From: Kordiimonadales bacterium
GTDB taxonomy: Bacteria > Pseudomonadota > Alphaproteobacteria > Sphingomonadales > Kordiimonadaceae
Direction of reading: 5' to 3'
Length of the DNA stretch: 64,000 nt
Assembly (NCBI GenBank): GCA_015485385.1
Contig: WFTS01000149.1
Location: forward strand, 1-64,000
In this document: piece after piece, positions 44,830 to 53,172 of the stretch
How positions within the stretch are numbered: the stretch's first letter is position 1
How the letters are laid out: each line of letters starts with the position of its first letter
Notes under the pieces: model-generated
The model's input: the letters and a program-made list of their open reading frames with translations, nothing else
What the model was told of the DNA's origin: nothing
Database searches by the model: none
Position numbers and translations under genes: made by a program

Positions 44830-47483
44830 TTTTCCGGCGCTCCCCCTCTATTTCCACCATGGTGCCGTTGCTTGTTGGCTTATTTGTCGCCCTTGCGCTT
44901 GTTGCCACATTTAGTGTCGCCAACAAAACCATGAAAGATGTGCAGGCCCAGCACGCGGCGACAATGTTGCGCGATACCCTTACCCGCGCCCAAGGTGTGA
45001 TCGAAGCTGATATGCGAGATAATCATTTGGTCAGCACGCGGCGCTATATCGCAGGTTTTGGATCGTCGCTTCAGTATCAATTGGTTTTTCTCGCAGGCCC
45101 TGACGGCAAAGTCATTGCCTCAACGGATATGGCTATCGTTGGCAGCCCGTGGCAAACGGCGCACGCAAAAAATAGATTAAAAGATGTGATAGGCCAACTG
45201 GGTACGGCGGATGTTAGCATTACATTTAATGATGACGAGACCCTCCTAACCGGGCTTGTCAGGGTGTGCGGTCAAAGTAATCGGGCGGCCTCTTTTACGG
45301 CGTCTTGCGGGTTTTTGTTTGTCCAGCAGTCTGTCTCTGTGGCCTATAGGGGCGTTCAGGATGTGCTGTTTTTCTCCACAGTTGAGGTGCTGCTGGCCAT
45401 CGCCCTGATTACTCTGATGTTGTTGCTTTCATTTCATACGCTGCTTTCTCGTCCAGTTGGTCATATCTTAAAGGTGCTTAGGAAAGTCACCGCCGGAAAC
45501 AGAAAAGTTCGTGTTGGTCTGAGGGGCAAGGGGGATATAGCAACCCTTGGGCGCGGCATAAATGAAATGCTTGACCGCTTGCAGGAAGACAGCGAAGCCC
45601 TGCGCAAATTTTCCCTTGCGATTGAACAATCCCCCACATCTATTGTCATCACCGACACCAACGGCTGTATCGAATATGTAAATCCAAAATTTGAAGATGT
45701 AACAGGCTATAGCTTCAACGAGGTTTTTGGAAGAAACCCCCGGTTTTTACAGTCGGGCCTGACCCCGCGCGAAGTCTATATCCAGCTTTGGACCGCACTG
45801 AAAAGCGGGTCAGAATGGCGCGGCGAGCTTTATAATAAAAGAAAAGACGGCACGATTTTTTGCGAAGCTGCCACGATTTCAGCCGTTTGTACCCCAGACG
45901 GAACCCCGACGCATTATCTTGCTATTAAAGAAGATATCACTGAACAAAAAGCCATCGAGAAAGAATTGAACCGGTTTGGCCGCTTGATCGAGCAGTCCCT
46001 TAGCGAGGTGTATATCTTTGATGTTACCACCTTCAGGTTTTTACAGGTCAATAAGGGGGCGCGGAAAAACCTTGGGTACACCATGGCCGAACTGCGGGGC
46101 ATGGCTGCTTTTGAGATCAAGCCAGACTTTTCAAAGGAAGACTTTTCAAAGCTTGTTTTGCCGCTGATAAACCGCGAGCAAGACATTCTTGTTTTTGAAA
46201 CTGTTCACCAGCGAAAAGATGGCTCCCGTTATGAGGTTGAGGTGCATTTGCAGCTTCTCCATGATGAAACACCTCCGGTTTTTGTGGCAAATATCCGTGA
46301 TATCAGCGAACAAAAAGCCTTAACGGCCCAGCTTGTTCAGGCCCAAAAAATGGAAATGGTTGGCCAATTAACTGGTGGAATCGCCCATGATTTCAACAAT
46401 ATTTTGGGCATTATTCTGGGCAATCTTGAATTGCTAGAGCGTATGCTACAAGGCAATGATAAGGCGCTGGCGCGGGTGGGCCGGTCACTTGCAGGGGCAA
46501 GACGCGGTGCAGATTTGATTGATAAATTACTTGGCTTTGCGCGCAAAAAATCCCCGCGCACCAGCTTTATCAATATCAATACCACCATCATAGCCATGCA
46601 AGATTTGTTTGTGCGGTCTTTAACGAAAGACATCACCATTGAAAACCGGCTTGATGATGAACTTTGGCCCATTTTGGTTGATGTTGGGGAATTTGAGAAT
46701 GTGATCCTCAATCTAGCGCTGAACGCCCGAGACGCTATGGCGGGTGTTGGAAAGCTAACTATTGAGACCAAAAATGAAACCATTCACCGCGATATGGCTG
46801 GCCCAAGTCGGGGCATAATAGAGGGTGATTTTGTGGTGGTTTCGGTTAGTGATACTGGCGAGGGCATGACACAGGAAACCGTCGATAGGGTTATTGAACC
46901 TTTCTTCACCACAAAGGGCCAAGGCAAAGGCACGGGGCTAGGCCTTAGCACCGTGTATGGCTTTATCCAGCGCTCGAAAGGCTATCTGGAAATTCTGTCC
47001 GAGGTCAATATCGGCACCAGTTGCCGTATGTATTTCCCTCGGGTCATGGAAGATACAGAAAAGAAACCAAGGTCACAAATACATAAAAAATCAGCCGACC
47101 ACCAACCCACCATTTTAGTGGTTGATGATGAAGAGGCCATGCGAGAAATCGCTTTAGAGTATTTAGAAGCCAACGGCTATAATACTGTCGTAGCCGAGAA
47201 CGGGGTCTCAGCACTGGAAATTCTGAAGATTAACCAAAGCATTGATCTTTTGTTCAGCGACATCATGATGCCGGGCGGTATCGACGGCTATTTGCTGGCA
47301 AAGGCGGCCGTGGAAATTTGCCCCGGTATTAAAATATTACTGACGACCGGATTTTCAAAAGAATTGGATATCGAAACCGCTGACGAGCGCAAAAGCCATA
47401 AACACACACGCACAAAAATCCTGCGCAAACCCTTCACTGAAAAGCAGCTTATTCGCCTCATCCGCGACCTATTGGGCCGCTAA
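44826..47483 (+). CDS. Hybrid sensor histidine kinase (HAMP-PAS-PAS-HisKA-HATPase-REC)
   Basis: An 885-residue membrane kinase. TM1 is at about 12-30, the periplasmic sensor at about 30-180, TM2 at about 183-207, then HAMP. Two PAS domains follow (QSPTSIVITDTNGCIEYVNPKF and SLSEVYIFDVTTFRFLQVNKG), each with a PAC-like end. HisKA has GGIAHDFNNILGIILGNLELLE (His about 521). HATPase has NLALNARDAM, SDTGEGMT and GTGLGLSTVYGF. A C-terminal receiver starts near 760 (TILVVDDEEAMREIA; phospho-Asp LLFSDIMMPGG; LRKPFTEKQL). It is translationally coupled to the binding-protein gene. Its receiver resembles the stand-alone regulator at 39836, hinting at a shared origin. Confidence 0.9.
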   Translation: MIFRRSPSISTMVPLLVGLFVALALVATFSVANKTMKDVQAQHAATMLRDTLTRAQGVIEADMRDNHLVSTRRYIAGFGSSLQYQLVFLAGPDGKVIASTDMAIVGSPWQTAHAKNRLKDVIGQLGTADVSITFNDDETLLTGLVRVCGQSNRAASFTASCGFLFVQQSVSVAYRGVQDVLFFSTVEVLLAIALITLMLLLSFHTLLSRPVGHILKVLRKVTAGNRKVRVGLRGKGDIATLGRGINEMLDRLQEDSEALRKFSLAIEQSPTSIVITDTNGCIEYVNPKFEDVTGYSFNEVFGRNPRFLQSGLTPREVYIQLWTALKSGSEWRGELYNKRKDGTIFCEAATISAVCTPDGTPTHYLAIKEDITEQKAIEKELNRFGRLIEQSLSEVYIFDVTTFRFLQVNKGARKNLGYTMAELRGMAAFEIKPDFSKEDFSKLVLPLINREQDILVFETVHQRKDGSRYEVEVHLQLLHDETPPVFVANIRDISEQKALTAQLVQAQKMEMVGQLTGGIAHDFNNILGIILGNLELLERMLQGNDKALARVGRSLAGARRGADLIDKLLGFARKKSPRTSFININTTIIAMQDLFVRSLTKDITIENRLDDELWPILVDVGEFENVILNLALNARDAMAGVGKLTIETKNETIHRDMAGPSRGIIEGDFVVVSVSDTGEGMTQETVDRVIEPFFTTKGQGKGTGLGLSTVYGFIQRSKGYLEILSEVNIGTSCRMYFPRVMEDTEKKPRSQIHKKSADHQPTILVVDDEEAMREIALEYLEANGYNTVVAENGVSALEILKINQSIDLLFSDIMMPGGIDGYLLAKAAVEICPGIKILLTTGFSKELDIETADERKSHKHTRTKILRKPFTEKQLIRLIRDLLGR

Positions 47484-47492
47484 AGCCTGATA

Positions 47493-47520
47493 CCTCCAAA
47501 GGTATGCCTCCAAAGGTATG
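47493..47520. repeat. Perfect 14-bp direct repeat
   Basis: CCTCCAAAGGTATG is repeated twice without spacer, 9 bp after the hybrid kinase stop. The first copy with preceding ATA forms ATACCT-CCAA-AGGTAT, a small hairpin. It may be a slipped duplication in the 3' region. Confidence 0.7.
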
Positions 47521-47549
47521 ACTAAAGGATATAAGGGCGCAAAAGCTTC

Positions 47550-48056
47550 TTATCTTTGGGGACGCCTTGGCTGGAAATCTTGGCTGCTATAATGGGTGTG
47601 TACGATTTTCCAATCGGGGCCAATTTTCCTGAAAAGAAATGTTTGCAGCCCAATTTTGTCAAAAAACTTGCTGGTTTGACGGATGGTCCCATTGACCCGC
47701 GTTGTGAAAATCGCCCAAGCAAAACCATTTTCAAATGTTACATCAATGTCGGAAAAATCAACACTTAGAGAATCTACCGCTTCTTTTTCTGGCACCACGT
47801 GATGGTGTATCAGATTATCCAAGCCAATGTCTTCACGCCCTGCTTTGACATAGCGCGCTGTCTTTGATTTGAGGAAATGTTTTCTAAAGATGGCGCCGTC
47901 ACCGGTTTCCCATCCCGTTTCCACTTCGGCGATTATGGCCTTGATCTGACGATCATCGCTAAACTGAAGGTTTGCCGAAATATCAACAGGGACAGCCTTA
48001 GTCGGGGCAGAGAAAGCCAATAAGGCGGCCAAAACGGTGATAAAAAATCTATGCAT
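47550..48056 (-). CDS. Secreted NTF2/SnoaL-like protein
   Basis: From the internal ATG (MHRFFITVLAALLAFSAPTKA), this is a 168-residue exported protein with a signal peptide; the ORF track starts 9 codons earlier. The mature part resembles the cone-shaped NTF2/DUF4440 fold (DDRQIKAIIAEVETGWETGDGAIFRKHF, VTFENGFAWAIFTTRVNG, TFLFRKIGPDWKIVHTHYSSQ). No catalytic residue can be assigned. It converges on the hybrid kinase and follows the SulP operon on the same strand. Confidence 0.72.
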   Translation of the reverse strand: MHRFFITVLAALLAFSAPTKAVPVDISANLQFSDDRQIKAIIAEVETGWETGDGAIFRKHFLKSKTARYVKAGREDIGLDNLIHHHVVPEKEAVDSLSVDFSDIDVTFENGFAWAIFTTRVNGTIRQTSKFFDKIGLQTFLFRKIGPDWKIVHTHYSSQDFQPRRPQR

Positions 48057-48149
48057 GCCAAGGCTCTTTCTACAGTGGCCCAAGAGGAGGGATGGTTTGG
48101 CTACCAGAGGGAAAAGGGCTTACAAACTGCAGCCGTAGCCAAGGGGCAG

Positions 48150-48185
48150 ATGCCTAAGCTGGGCTAAATTACCCAGCTTAGGCAT
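48150..48185. terminator. Strong palindromic hairpin after sulP
   Basis: ATGCCTAAGCTGGG and CCCAGCTTAGGCAT form a perfect 14-bp stem with an 8-nt loop, a few bases beyond the SulP stop. It lacks a U-tract but is the only likely 3' end for the carbonic anhydrase-SulP operon. Confidence 0.6.
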
Positions 48186-48190
48186 GATCT

Positions 48191-49843
48191 TTATGCGGCT
48201 TGTGTCCGGTGCAAACTCACGACAAAATCTACAGCGTCATGATGATGGTCAAACCAGTGCTCCGCCGGGATATTTGTGTGAACATCAAACCCGTGCAGCA
48301 TGGTTTTCAGCGCTTTGGACGATCCGGAGATGATTAGTTTTGTGCCCGATAAGTGCGCATCATTTGCAATGGCCTCAATTGCTTTTATCGCGGAAAGGTC
48401 AATGTGCGGTACTTTGGCAAAATTCAGGATCACAGCCTGTTGGCCGCTTTCCCATTTTTGCCGGAACGCAAATGTTAGATCTGATGCCGCGCCAAAACTT
48501 AGCAGGCCATCAAATTCAACAACCGATGCTTTGCCGTTGGTTTTATGGGCCACAGGGCATGTGGGTTTTCCGCTTTCAAGGTCACGGTCTCCCGCGACAT
48601 GTGTTAGCTGTATATCGGCACTTTGTTTCACATACCCAAGGGCAGCTAGAACAACCCCAACACCCACTGCTAAAATCAGATCAGCAAACACTGTCAACAG
48701 CAGGACGATCAGCATCAAAGCCAAGTCCCAACGTGGGCTTTTATGGAGCTTTTTCAGATAATTGATGTCAACAATATCATAGCCAACCTTCACCAAAATA
48801 CCGGCGAGCGCAGCGTGTGGGATTTGTGAGGCCAAGGGTGCAAGGCTAACGGCGATCATCAATAGAAATACAGCGTGGATCATGCCTGATATCCGTGTGC
48901 TGCCGCCAGAGCGAATATTCACCACGGTTCGCATGGTTGCACCCGCGCCGGGAATGCCGCCAAACAGGCCTGCCACGGTATTACCAATTCCTTGTCCGAT
49001 CAGTTCTTGGTCGGAGTTATGACGGGTTCGGGTCATATTATCAGCAACAAGCGATGTAAGCAGACTGTCGATCGCGCCCAAAAGCGCCAGTAAAATAGCG
49101 GCTTCCACAACGATGGTCATGACGCTGAAGTCGAACGAGGGTATGGTTAGCTCTGGCAGTCCTTGGGGGATGTTACCAAGAATAGGAGATCCTGGTAAGG
49201 CAACACTGACAAATGTGCCGACCACCAGAGCAACCAATGCGCTGGGCATATATTTGCCCCAGTTTTTTGGCCAAAAAAAGACGATAAAGAGCGAGACAAT
49301 CCCCACGATTAACGCCGTTGTGTTCATATTGGAAATAGCGTCAGGCAGGCTTGCAAGCGCGTTTATGGTGCCGGAGCCATCCGGCGTAAAACCGAACAAA
49401 CGCGGCAGTTGCAAGGCAATGATGATACAGCCTATCCCGCTCATAAAACCTGAAATCACGGGATAGGGTACCAGCCTGATATATTGACCCAATTTCAGCA
49501 CGCCCATTAAAATTTGGAACACGCCTGCGAGGATGACCGCTAGAAAAATAAGGCCTAAATCGCCTGATAAGCTGGCAAGCACGCCAGCAAAGACCACAAC
49601 CATAGGGCCTGTGGGGCCAGAAATTTGTGATCCGGTGCCGCCAAACAAGGCCGCGAAAAAGCCAACGATAATCGCGCCGTAAAGCCCAGCCACGGGCCCC
49701 GCACCAGAGGCTTCACCAAAGGCAAGCGCAAGCGGCAGCGCAATAACCCCCGCTGTAATGCCGCCCATAATGTCGCCTCTTAGCGACGAAGTCTGAAAGA
49801 TCTTGCGAATATCAAAACTGCTTTTTATATCAAACCGTGTCAT
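48191..49843 (-). CDS. SulP family anion transporter (bicarbonate/sulfate)
   Basis: A 550-residue SLC26/SulP transporter. The start of the 14-span core is SLRGDIMGGITAGVIALPLALAFGEASGAGPVAGLYGAIIVGFFAALFGGTGSQISGPTGPM, containing the family signature. A C-terminal STAS domain (about 430-545) has VVEFDGLLSFGAAS and AVILNFAKVPHIDLSAIKAIEAI. It follows a beta-carbonic anhydrase gene by 10 bp. This pairing points to sodium-driven bicarbonate uptake of the BicA type rather than sulfate, though the transported ion is an inference from context. Confidence 0.92.
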   Translation of the reverse strand: MTRFDIKSSFDIRKIFQTSSLRGDIMGGITAGVIALPLALAFGEASGAGPVAGLYGAIIVGFFAALFGGTGSQISGPTGPMVVVFAGVLASLSGDLGLIFLAVILAGVFQILMGVLKLGQYIRLVPYPVISGFMSGIGCIIIALQLPRLFGFTPDGSGTINALASLPDAISNMNTTALIVGIVSLFIVFFWPKNWGKYMPSALVALVVGTFVSVALPGSPILGNIPQGLPELTIPSFDFSVMTIVVEAAILLALLGAIDSLLTSLVADNMTRTRHNSDQELIGQGIGNTVAGLFGGIPGAGATMRTVVNIRSGGSTRISGMIHAVFLLMIAVSLAPLASQIPHAALAGILVKVGYDIVDINYLKKLHKSPRWDLALMLIVLLLTVFADLILAVGVGVVLAALGYVKQSADIQLTHVAGDRDLESGKPTCPVAHKTNGKASVVEFDGLLSFGAASDLTFAFRQKWESGQQAVILNFAKVPHIDLSAIKAIEAIANDAHLSGTKLIISGSSKALKTMLHGFDVHTNIPAEHWFDHHHDAVDFVVSLHRTQAA

Positions 49844-49853
49844 GGACTAACCC

Positions 49854-50516
49854 TTACGCTGCACTGGTTTTATGGGAAACAGCCTGCACGACTTCGTCCG
49901 ACAGTGGCTCGAACAAGCCTGTTTTTGGATTATATTCGGTGATCAAACCGGCCCGAATATCATAAACCCAACCATGCAAGTTCACTTTTTTCGCGCGCAA
50001 TTGCGATGCGATGAAAGGGTATGTTTGCAGGTGCATCAATTGAGAAATAACATTTTCTTCAATCAGCTTGTTTAACTGGGCATCTCCCTCCAAGTCGCCG
50101 TGATGGTCTTTCATGATATGCAGGGCCGATGAGGAATGTTTTAGCCATTCGCACACATGGGGCAGCTCGGTTAGTGATTCGGGCTCTAAAGCGCCTTTCA
50201 TGGCACCACAATCCGTGTGGCCGCAGACAATAATTTCTTCGGTCTTAAGCGCTCCTACAGCAAATTCGATGGCCGCAACCGTACCCACGTCCGAGGATCC
50301 GATGGAATAAGGCGGTACGATATTTCCCGCATTGCGCACGATGAACAGATCACCGGGTTGGGTCTGAGTGATCAGATTGGTATCGATCCGGCTGTCAGAG
50401 CATGTGATGAACAAAACTTCTGGGTTTTGTCCTTCAGATAGGCGCTCAAATAGATCGCGGTGGTTGGGGTAAATGTCTTTTTTAAAGCGTGCTACACCGT
50501 CTTTTACTTTTTTCAT
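49854..50516 (-). CDS. Beta-class carbonic anhydrase
   Basis: A zinc enzyme interconverting CO2 and bicarbonate. Zinc ligands appear as ITCSDSRIDTNLI (Cys-Asp-Arg motif, about residue 40) and CGHTDCGAMKGAL (His and Cys, about 100-105). I start at the ATG (MKKVKDGVARFKKDIYPNH), which has GGAGA 6 nt upstream and gives the normal 220 aa; the ORF track extends 32 codons further. It is the first gene of an operon with the SulP transporter and is divergent from an OxyR-like LysR gene. Confidence 0.95.
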   Translation of the reverse strand: MKKVKDGVARFKKDIYPNHRDLFERLSEGQNPEVLFITCSDSRIDTNLITQTQPGDLFIVRNAGNIVPPYSIGSSDVGTVAAIEFAVGALKTEEIIVCGHTDCGAMKGALEPESLTELPHVCEWLKHSSSALHIMKDHHGDLEGDAQLNKLIEENVISQLMHLQTYPFIASQLRAKKVNLHGWVYDIRAGLITEYNPKTGLFEPLSDEVVQAVSHKTSAA

Positions 50517-50638
50517 CTGTCGTCTCCAGGCCATAGTAGTTTGGGGATAACCGCTGCCGTTATTATATTTGGCGGCGGGTGTTATGGGGGATATAAGACT
50601 TTCTGTGAACATAAAAACCCATTAAAAAATCATGTTTG

Positions 50639-50657
50639 TGATAGCATTTATCTATCA
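50639..50657. promoter_or_regulatory. LysR/OxyR-type operator half-site
   Basis: The perfect dyad TGATAG-CATTTAT-CTATCA lies between the carbonic anhydrase and lysR starts. The core ATAG-N7-CTAT satisfies the LysR T-N11-A rule and matches the known OxyR half-site. A second half-site at the expected spacing is not clear. Confidence 0.55.
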
Positions 50658-50724
50658 TATGATGTAGGCTGAGGCCGTAATTTTTGAACCAATCCCTGTA
50701 ATATGCAAGCAAAGCAGACGTAAG

Positions 50725-51645
50725 ATGGAACCAACGCTCAAGCAGTTGAAATACCTAAAAGCCGTTGCCGATCACGGTAGCTTTCGGCGTGCCGCTGAGT
50801 TTTTGCATGTATCGCAGCCAACCTTAACCGCGCAGATCACGGTGCTGGAGGAAAAGCTAGGGCGCATGGTCTTGGAACGGTCGCGCCAAGGCGCAACGCT
50901 TACACCTATCGGGCGCTCAATGATGCCGCATATTATGGCGATTGGGCAGGAAGTTTCCGCGCTTATTCATTTGGCACAGGAAGCAGAAAGCGGCCTTTCT
51001 GGCACCTATAGGCTGGGTGTGCCCCCCACCATTGGGCCCTATTTGTTGCCCGAGGTGATCCCTGCTTTGCACAAGGCCTTTCCGGGGTTAAAAATTTTCG
51101 TTCGCGAAAAAGGGCCGCGCGATTTGGAACTTGGGCTGGTGAACGGGGATTATGATTTTATCCTGACCAGCCGCCCGATGGAAATACCCCATCTCGCAAC
51201 GGCCCCGCTTTATGTTGAACCGCTAAGCCTTGTTTGTGCGCTGGATCACGCATTTGCAAATAAGGGTGTTATTCTCCCGGTGGATTTGAAAGGTCAAAGC
51301 CTGCTCGCGATCGAAGAAAAACACCGACTGTTTGTTTTGATGCAGGCGATCGCCACCCAATATGACGCCAAACTCTTGCGCGATTATGAAGGCACCAGTT
51401 TAGATACGATTAAACATATGATCAGTACTGGGCTGGGCATTGCCTTTTTACCGGCTTTGTATGTTCGGCTTGAAATTGACCCCAGAAAAGATGTGCTTTG
51501 TGTGCCGTTTAAGGGCGATAGTTTTTCCCGAGAAATTTTGTTGGCGTGGCGGCGCGGATCCCCGCAAACGGAATTTTTTAAGAAAATAGCCAGCCTGATG
51601 CGCGAACAGTGCCACAAAAATCTGGGTGAGTTTATTGATATATAG
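50725..51645 (+). CDS. OxyR-like LysR family regulator lacking redox cysteines
   Basis: A 306-residue LysR regulator. The N-terminal HTH is LKYLKAVADHGSFRRAAEFLHVSQPTLTAQITVLEEKLG. The C-terminal sensor domain closely follows OxyR: TYRLGVPPTIGPYLLPEVIPALHKAFP early, and TSLDTIKHMISTGLGIAFLPALYV where E. coli OxyR has TSLETLRNMVAAGSGITLLPALAV. At the peroxidatic position OxyR has EGHC, but this protein has EEKHRLF, and the resolving Cys is also absent. It therefore cannot use the classical disulfide switch. It is divergent from carbonic anhydrase-SulP, which it may control. Confidence 0.88.
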   Translation: MEPTLKQLKYLKAVADHGSFRRAAEFLHVSQPTLTAQITVLEEKLGRMVLERSRQGATLTPIGRSMMPHIMAIGQEVSALIHLAQEAESGLSGTYRLGVPPTIGPYLLPEVIPALHKAFPGLKIFVREKGPRDLELGLVNGDYDFILTSRPMEIPHLATAPLYVEPLSLVCALDHAFANKGVILPVDLKGQSLLAIEEKHRLFVLMQAIATQYDAKLLRDYEGTSLDTIKHMISTGLGIAFLPALYVRLEIDPRKDVLCVPFKGDSFSREILLAWRRGSPQTEFFKKIASLMREQCHKNLGEFIDI

Positions 51646-51680
51646 TCCTTCCAACCGATCTTTACTGAGTTGGAAAGACT
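51644..51680. repeat. Inverted-repeat element, short copy
   Basis: AGTCCTTCCAAC and GTTGGAAAGACT form a 12-bp stem with one mismatch and a 13-nt loop, overlapping the last bases of lysR. Similar ends occur at 18963-19104. There is no U-tract, but it sits between convergent genes and may act as a terminator. Confidence 0.5.
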
Positions 51681-51731
51681 GTGGAGAGGTGGCTTAGATA
51701 TAATTTCTATAATTGTTTGGTAAATTGAGTG

Positions 51732-52133
51732 TCAGGCTTCGCCTTGCGTTTGCTCTAAGCCGTCAAGGATCGGGCAGCCGTCTGTGTCATTGGTGCAAAG
51801 GTTTACCAAAAGGGACAATTCGTTTTTCAAAGTGGTTACTTCGGCGATGTGTTTTTCAATTTCGCTTAATTTTGTGTGGGCTAATTGGCGCACTTGGGGC
51901 TTGGCCTTTTGCGGGTTTTCGCGGAATGAAAGTAATTCCCCAATTTCTTTCAGGCTAAACCCCATCTGCTGTGCGCGTTTTATAAACCGTAAGCGAGAGA
52001 TATCTTTTTCACTGTAGCGCCTGTTGCCGCCAGCATTTCGGTATATGCGCTTCAGCAGGCCAATTTTTTCATAATAGCGCAATGTGTCCGCTGAAAGTCC
52101 GAGCCGTTTTGTGATGTCTCCGATCGCAAACAT
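51732..52133 (-). CDS. MerR family metal-responsive regulator
   Basis: A 133-residue MerR regulator. The start MFAIGDITKRLGLSADTLRYYEKIGLLK is chosen because GAGG lies 6 nt before it; earlier ATGs 4 and 6 codons upstream overlap the ccdA-like stop. The DNA-binding domain is typical (RYYEKIGLLKRIYRNAGGNRRYSEKD). The C-terminal metal loop reads LCTNDTDGCPIL, a Cys-x6-Cys pair near the end, as in heavy-metal MerR proteins. The Cys at the head of the dimerisation helix in MerR and ZntR is replaced (NPQKAKPQV). It is the last gene of the metal operon and likely acts on the TGGAG-N4-CTCCA promoters. Confidence 0.9.
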   Translation of the reverse strand: MFAIGDITKRLGLSADTLRYYEKIGLLKRIYRNAGGNRRYSEKDISRLRFIKRAQQMGFSLKEIGELLSFRENPQKAKPQVRQLAHTKLSEIEKHIAEVTTLKNELSLLVNLCTNDTDGCPILDGLEQTQGEA

Positions 52134-52141
52134 AGAATGCC

Positions 52142-52819
52142 TCATATCCATAAGAAATAGTCATTGAGCAAATAAAGGCCCACCAATATCAATGTGATCC
52201 CTCCAGCAGTTTCAAAACCTTTGCGCCATGATGCGAGGGGTTTTAATGTTTCCAGCCAGCCGATGCTATAAGCCCCGGCAAGCAAAGGCAGTGTGCGCCC
52301 GGTGGCAAAAGAGCCCATCAAAAATGCGCCGTACAAGGGCTTTGCAATGGCTGCACTTGCTGCAAGGCCAACCCAAAGTCCAGGGGAACACAAGGGGCAA
52401 ATACCCACAGTGAAAGGGATGCCTAGCAAAAAGGCTCCGCCTGCTGTGGCGACGCGCTCGCCCTTCAGTGATACCCAAGGTAGTGGCAACTTTATCCAGC
52501 CAGGCCATACGAGGCCCATTATAATCAAAAGCGGCCCGACCAGAAGGCCCCACCATGGCCCCATGATGTCTTCGGTCCACTGACCGCCTAGGGCTGCGGC
52601 TATTCCGAGAATACTATGAGTTAAGATCATCCCTAAAGCAAACGAGCCGCCAAATAGCAGGGCCTCGCGCACGGTGCGGGCTTTTGTAACATAGGCCAAG
52701 ATCATTGGTATGGTGGCAAATGACACCGGGTTGAAGCTGAATAGAAACCCCGCAATGAGCGCAGCGATCAGCCCCGCAGTGCCGCCTGCTTGCATTGAAA
52801 GGTCGGCTAATAGGATCAC
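52142..52819 (-). CDS. CcdA/DsbD-like membrane protein with atypical cysteines
   Basis: A 225-residue membrane protein with six or more spans of the cytochrome c biogenesis CcdA / DsbD-beta type. In CcdA, TM1 has a conserved PC motif (SPCVLPL); here it reads SFNPVSFATIPM with no Cys. The second conserved region is TVGICPLCSPGL, holding two Cys instead of one. A normal disulfide relay through two helices is therefore unlikely, and the CPLC motif may bind metal or work differently. Its ATG overlaps the thioredoxin-like gene (ATGA). It lies between that gene and merR. Confidence 0.82.
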   Translation of the reverse strand: MILLADLSMQAGGTAGLIAALIAGFLFSFNPVSFATIPMILAYVTKARTVREALLFGGSFALGMILTHSILGIAAALGGQWTEDIMGPWWGLLVGPLLIIMGLVWPGWIKLPLPWVSLKGERVATAGGAFLLGIPFTVGICPLCSPGLWVGLAASAAIAKPLYGAFLMGSFATGRTLPLLAGAYSIGWLETLKPLASWRKGFETAGGITLILVGLYLLNDYFLWI

Positions 52820-53160
52820 GGTTTTTGGCCTTCAAGTGGGGCGTGTGTTCTGGCCGCTTGCTCTAGTGCAGCATCCAGCGCCCGGCGCAGTTTTTTCTCT
52901 GACGGCGGACCGCCAAATGCCAGCTTGCCGCCGATCGCCACCGCTGGGGTGCTTAACACCCCGATGGCGACGGCATAATCAATTTCTTCGACCACATTCA
53001 CTTCAGCATATTCTAATGCTCCAGCCTCGTGTTCATCGACCATTCGCCGCACTAGATCTTTTGTGTGTTGGCACGCAGCGCATCCACTGGCGGTTAAGAC
53101 CTCAACCTTTAAAGGGGTCGCGGCTTTCAAAGAGGCTGGAACTTTCAAAGGGGTCGGCAC
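52816..53160 (-). CDS. Thioredoxin-like protein with CAAC motif
   Basis: A 114-residue small thioredoxin/glutaredoxin-fold protein: VEVLTASGCAACQHTKDLVRRMVDEH contains the CxxC, followed by AIGVLSTPAVAIGGKLAFGGPPS with the cis-Pro (STPAV). The start is GTG with GAAGGA 8 nt upstream. No signal peptide is evident, so a cytoplasmic location is likely. The first 18 residues (PTPLKVPASLKAATPLKV) come from an approximate three-fold repeat of about 20 nt. It overlaps the ccdA-like gene by 4 nt and is presumably a thiol partner in the metal operon. Confidence 0.82.
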   Translation of the reverse strand: MPTPLKVPASLKAATPLKVEVLTASGCAACQHTKDLVRRMVDEHEAGALEYAEVNVVEEIDYAVAIGVLSTPAVAIGGKLAFGGPPSEKKLRRALDAALEQAARTHAPLEGQKP

Positions 53161-53172
53161 GGGATATTTCCT

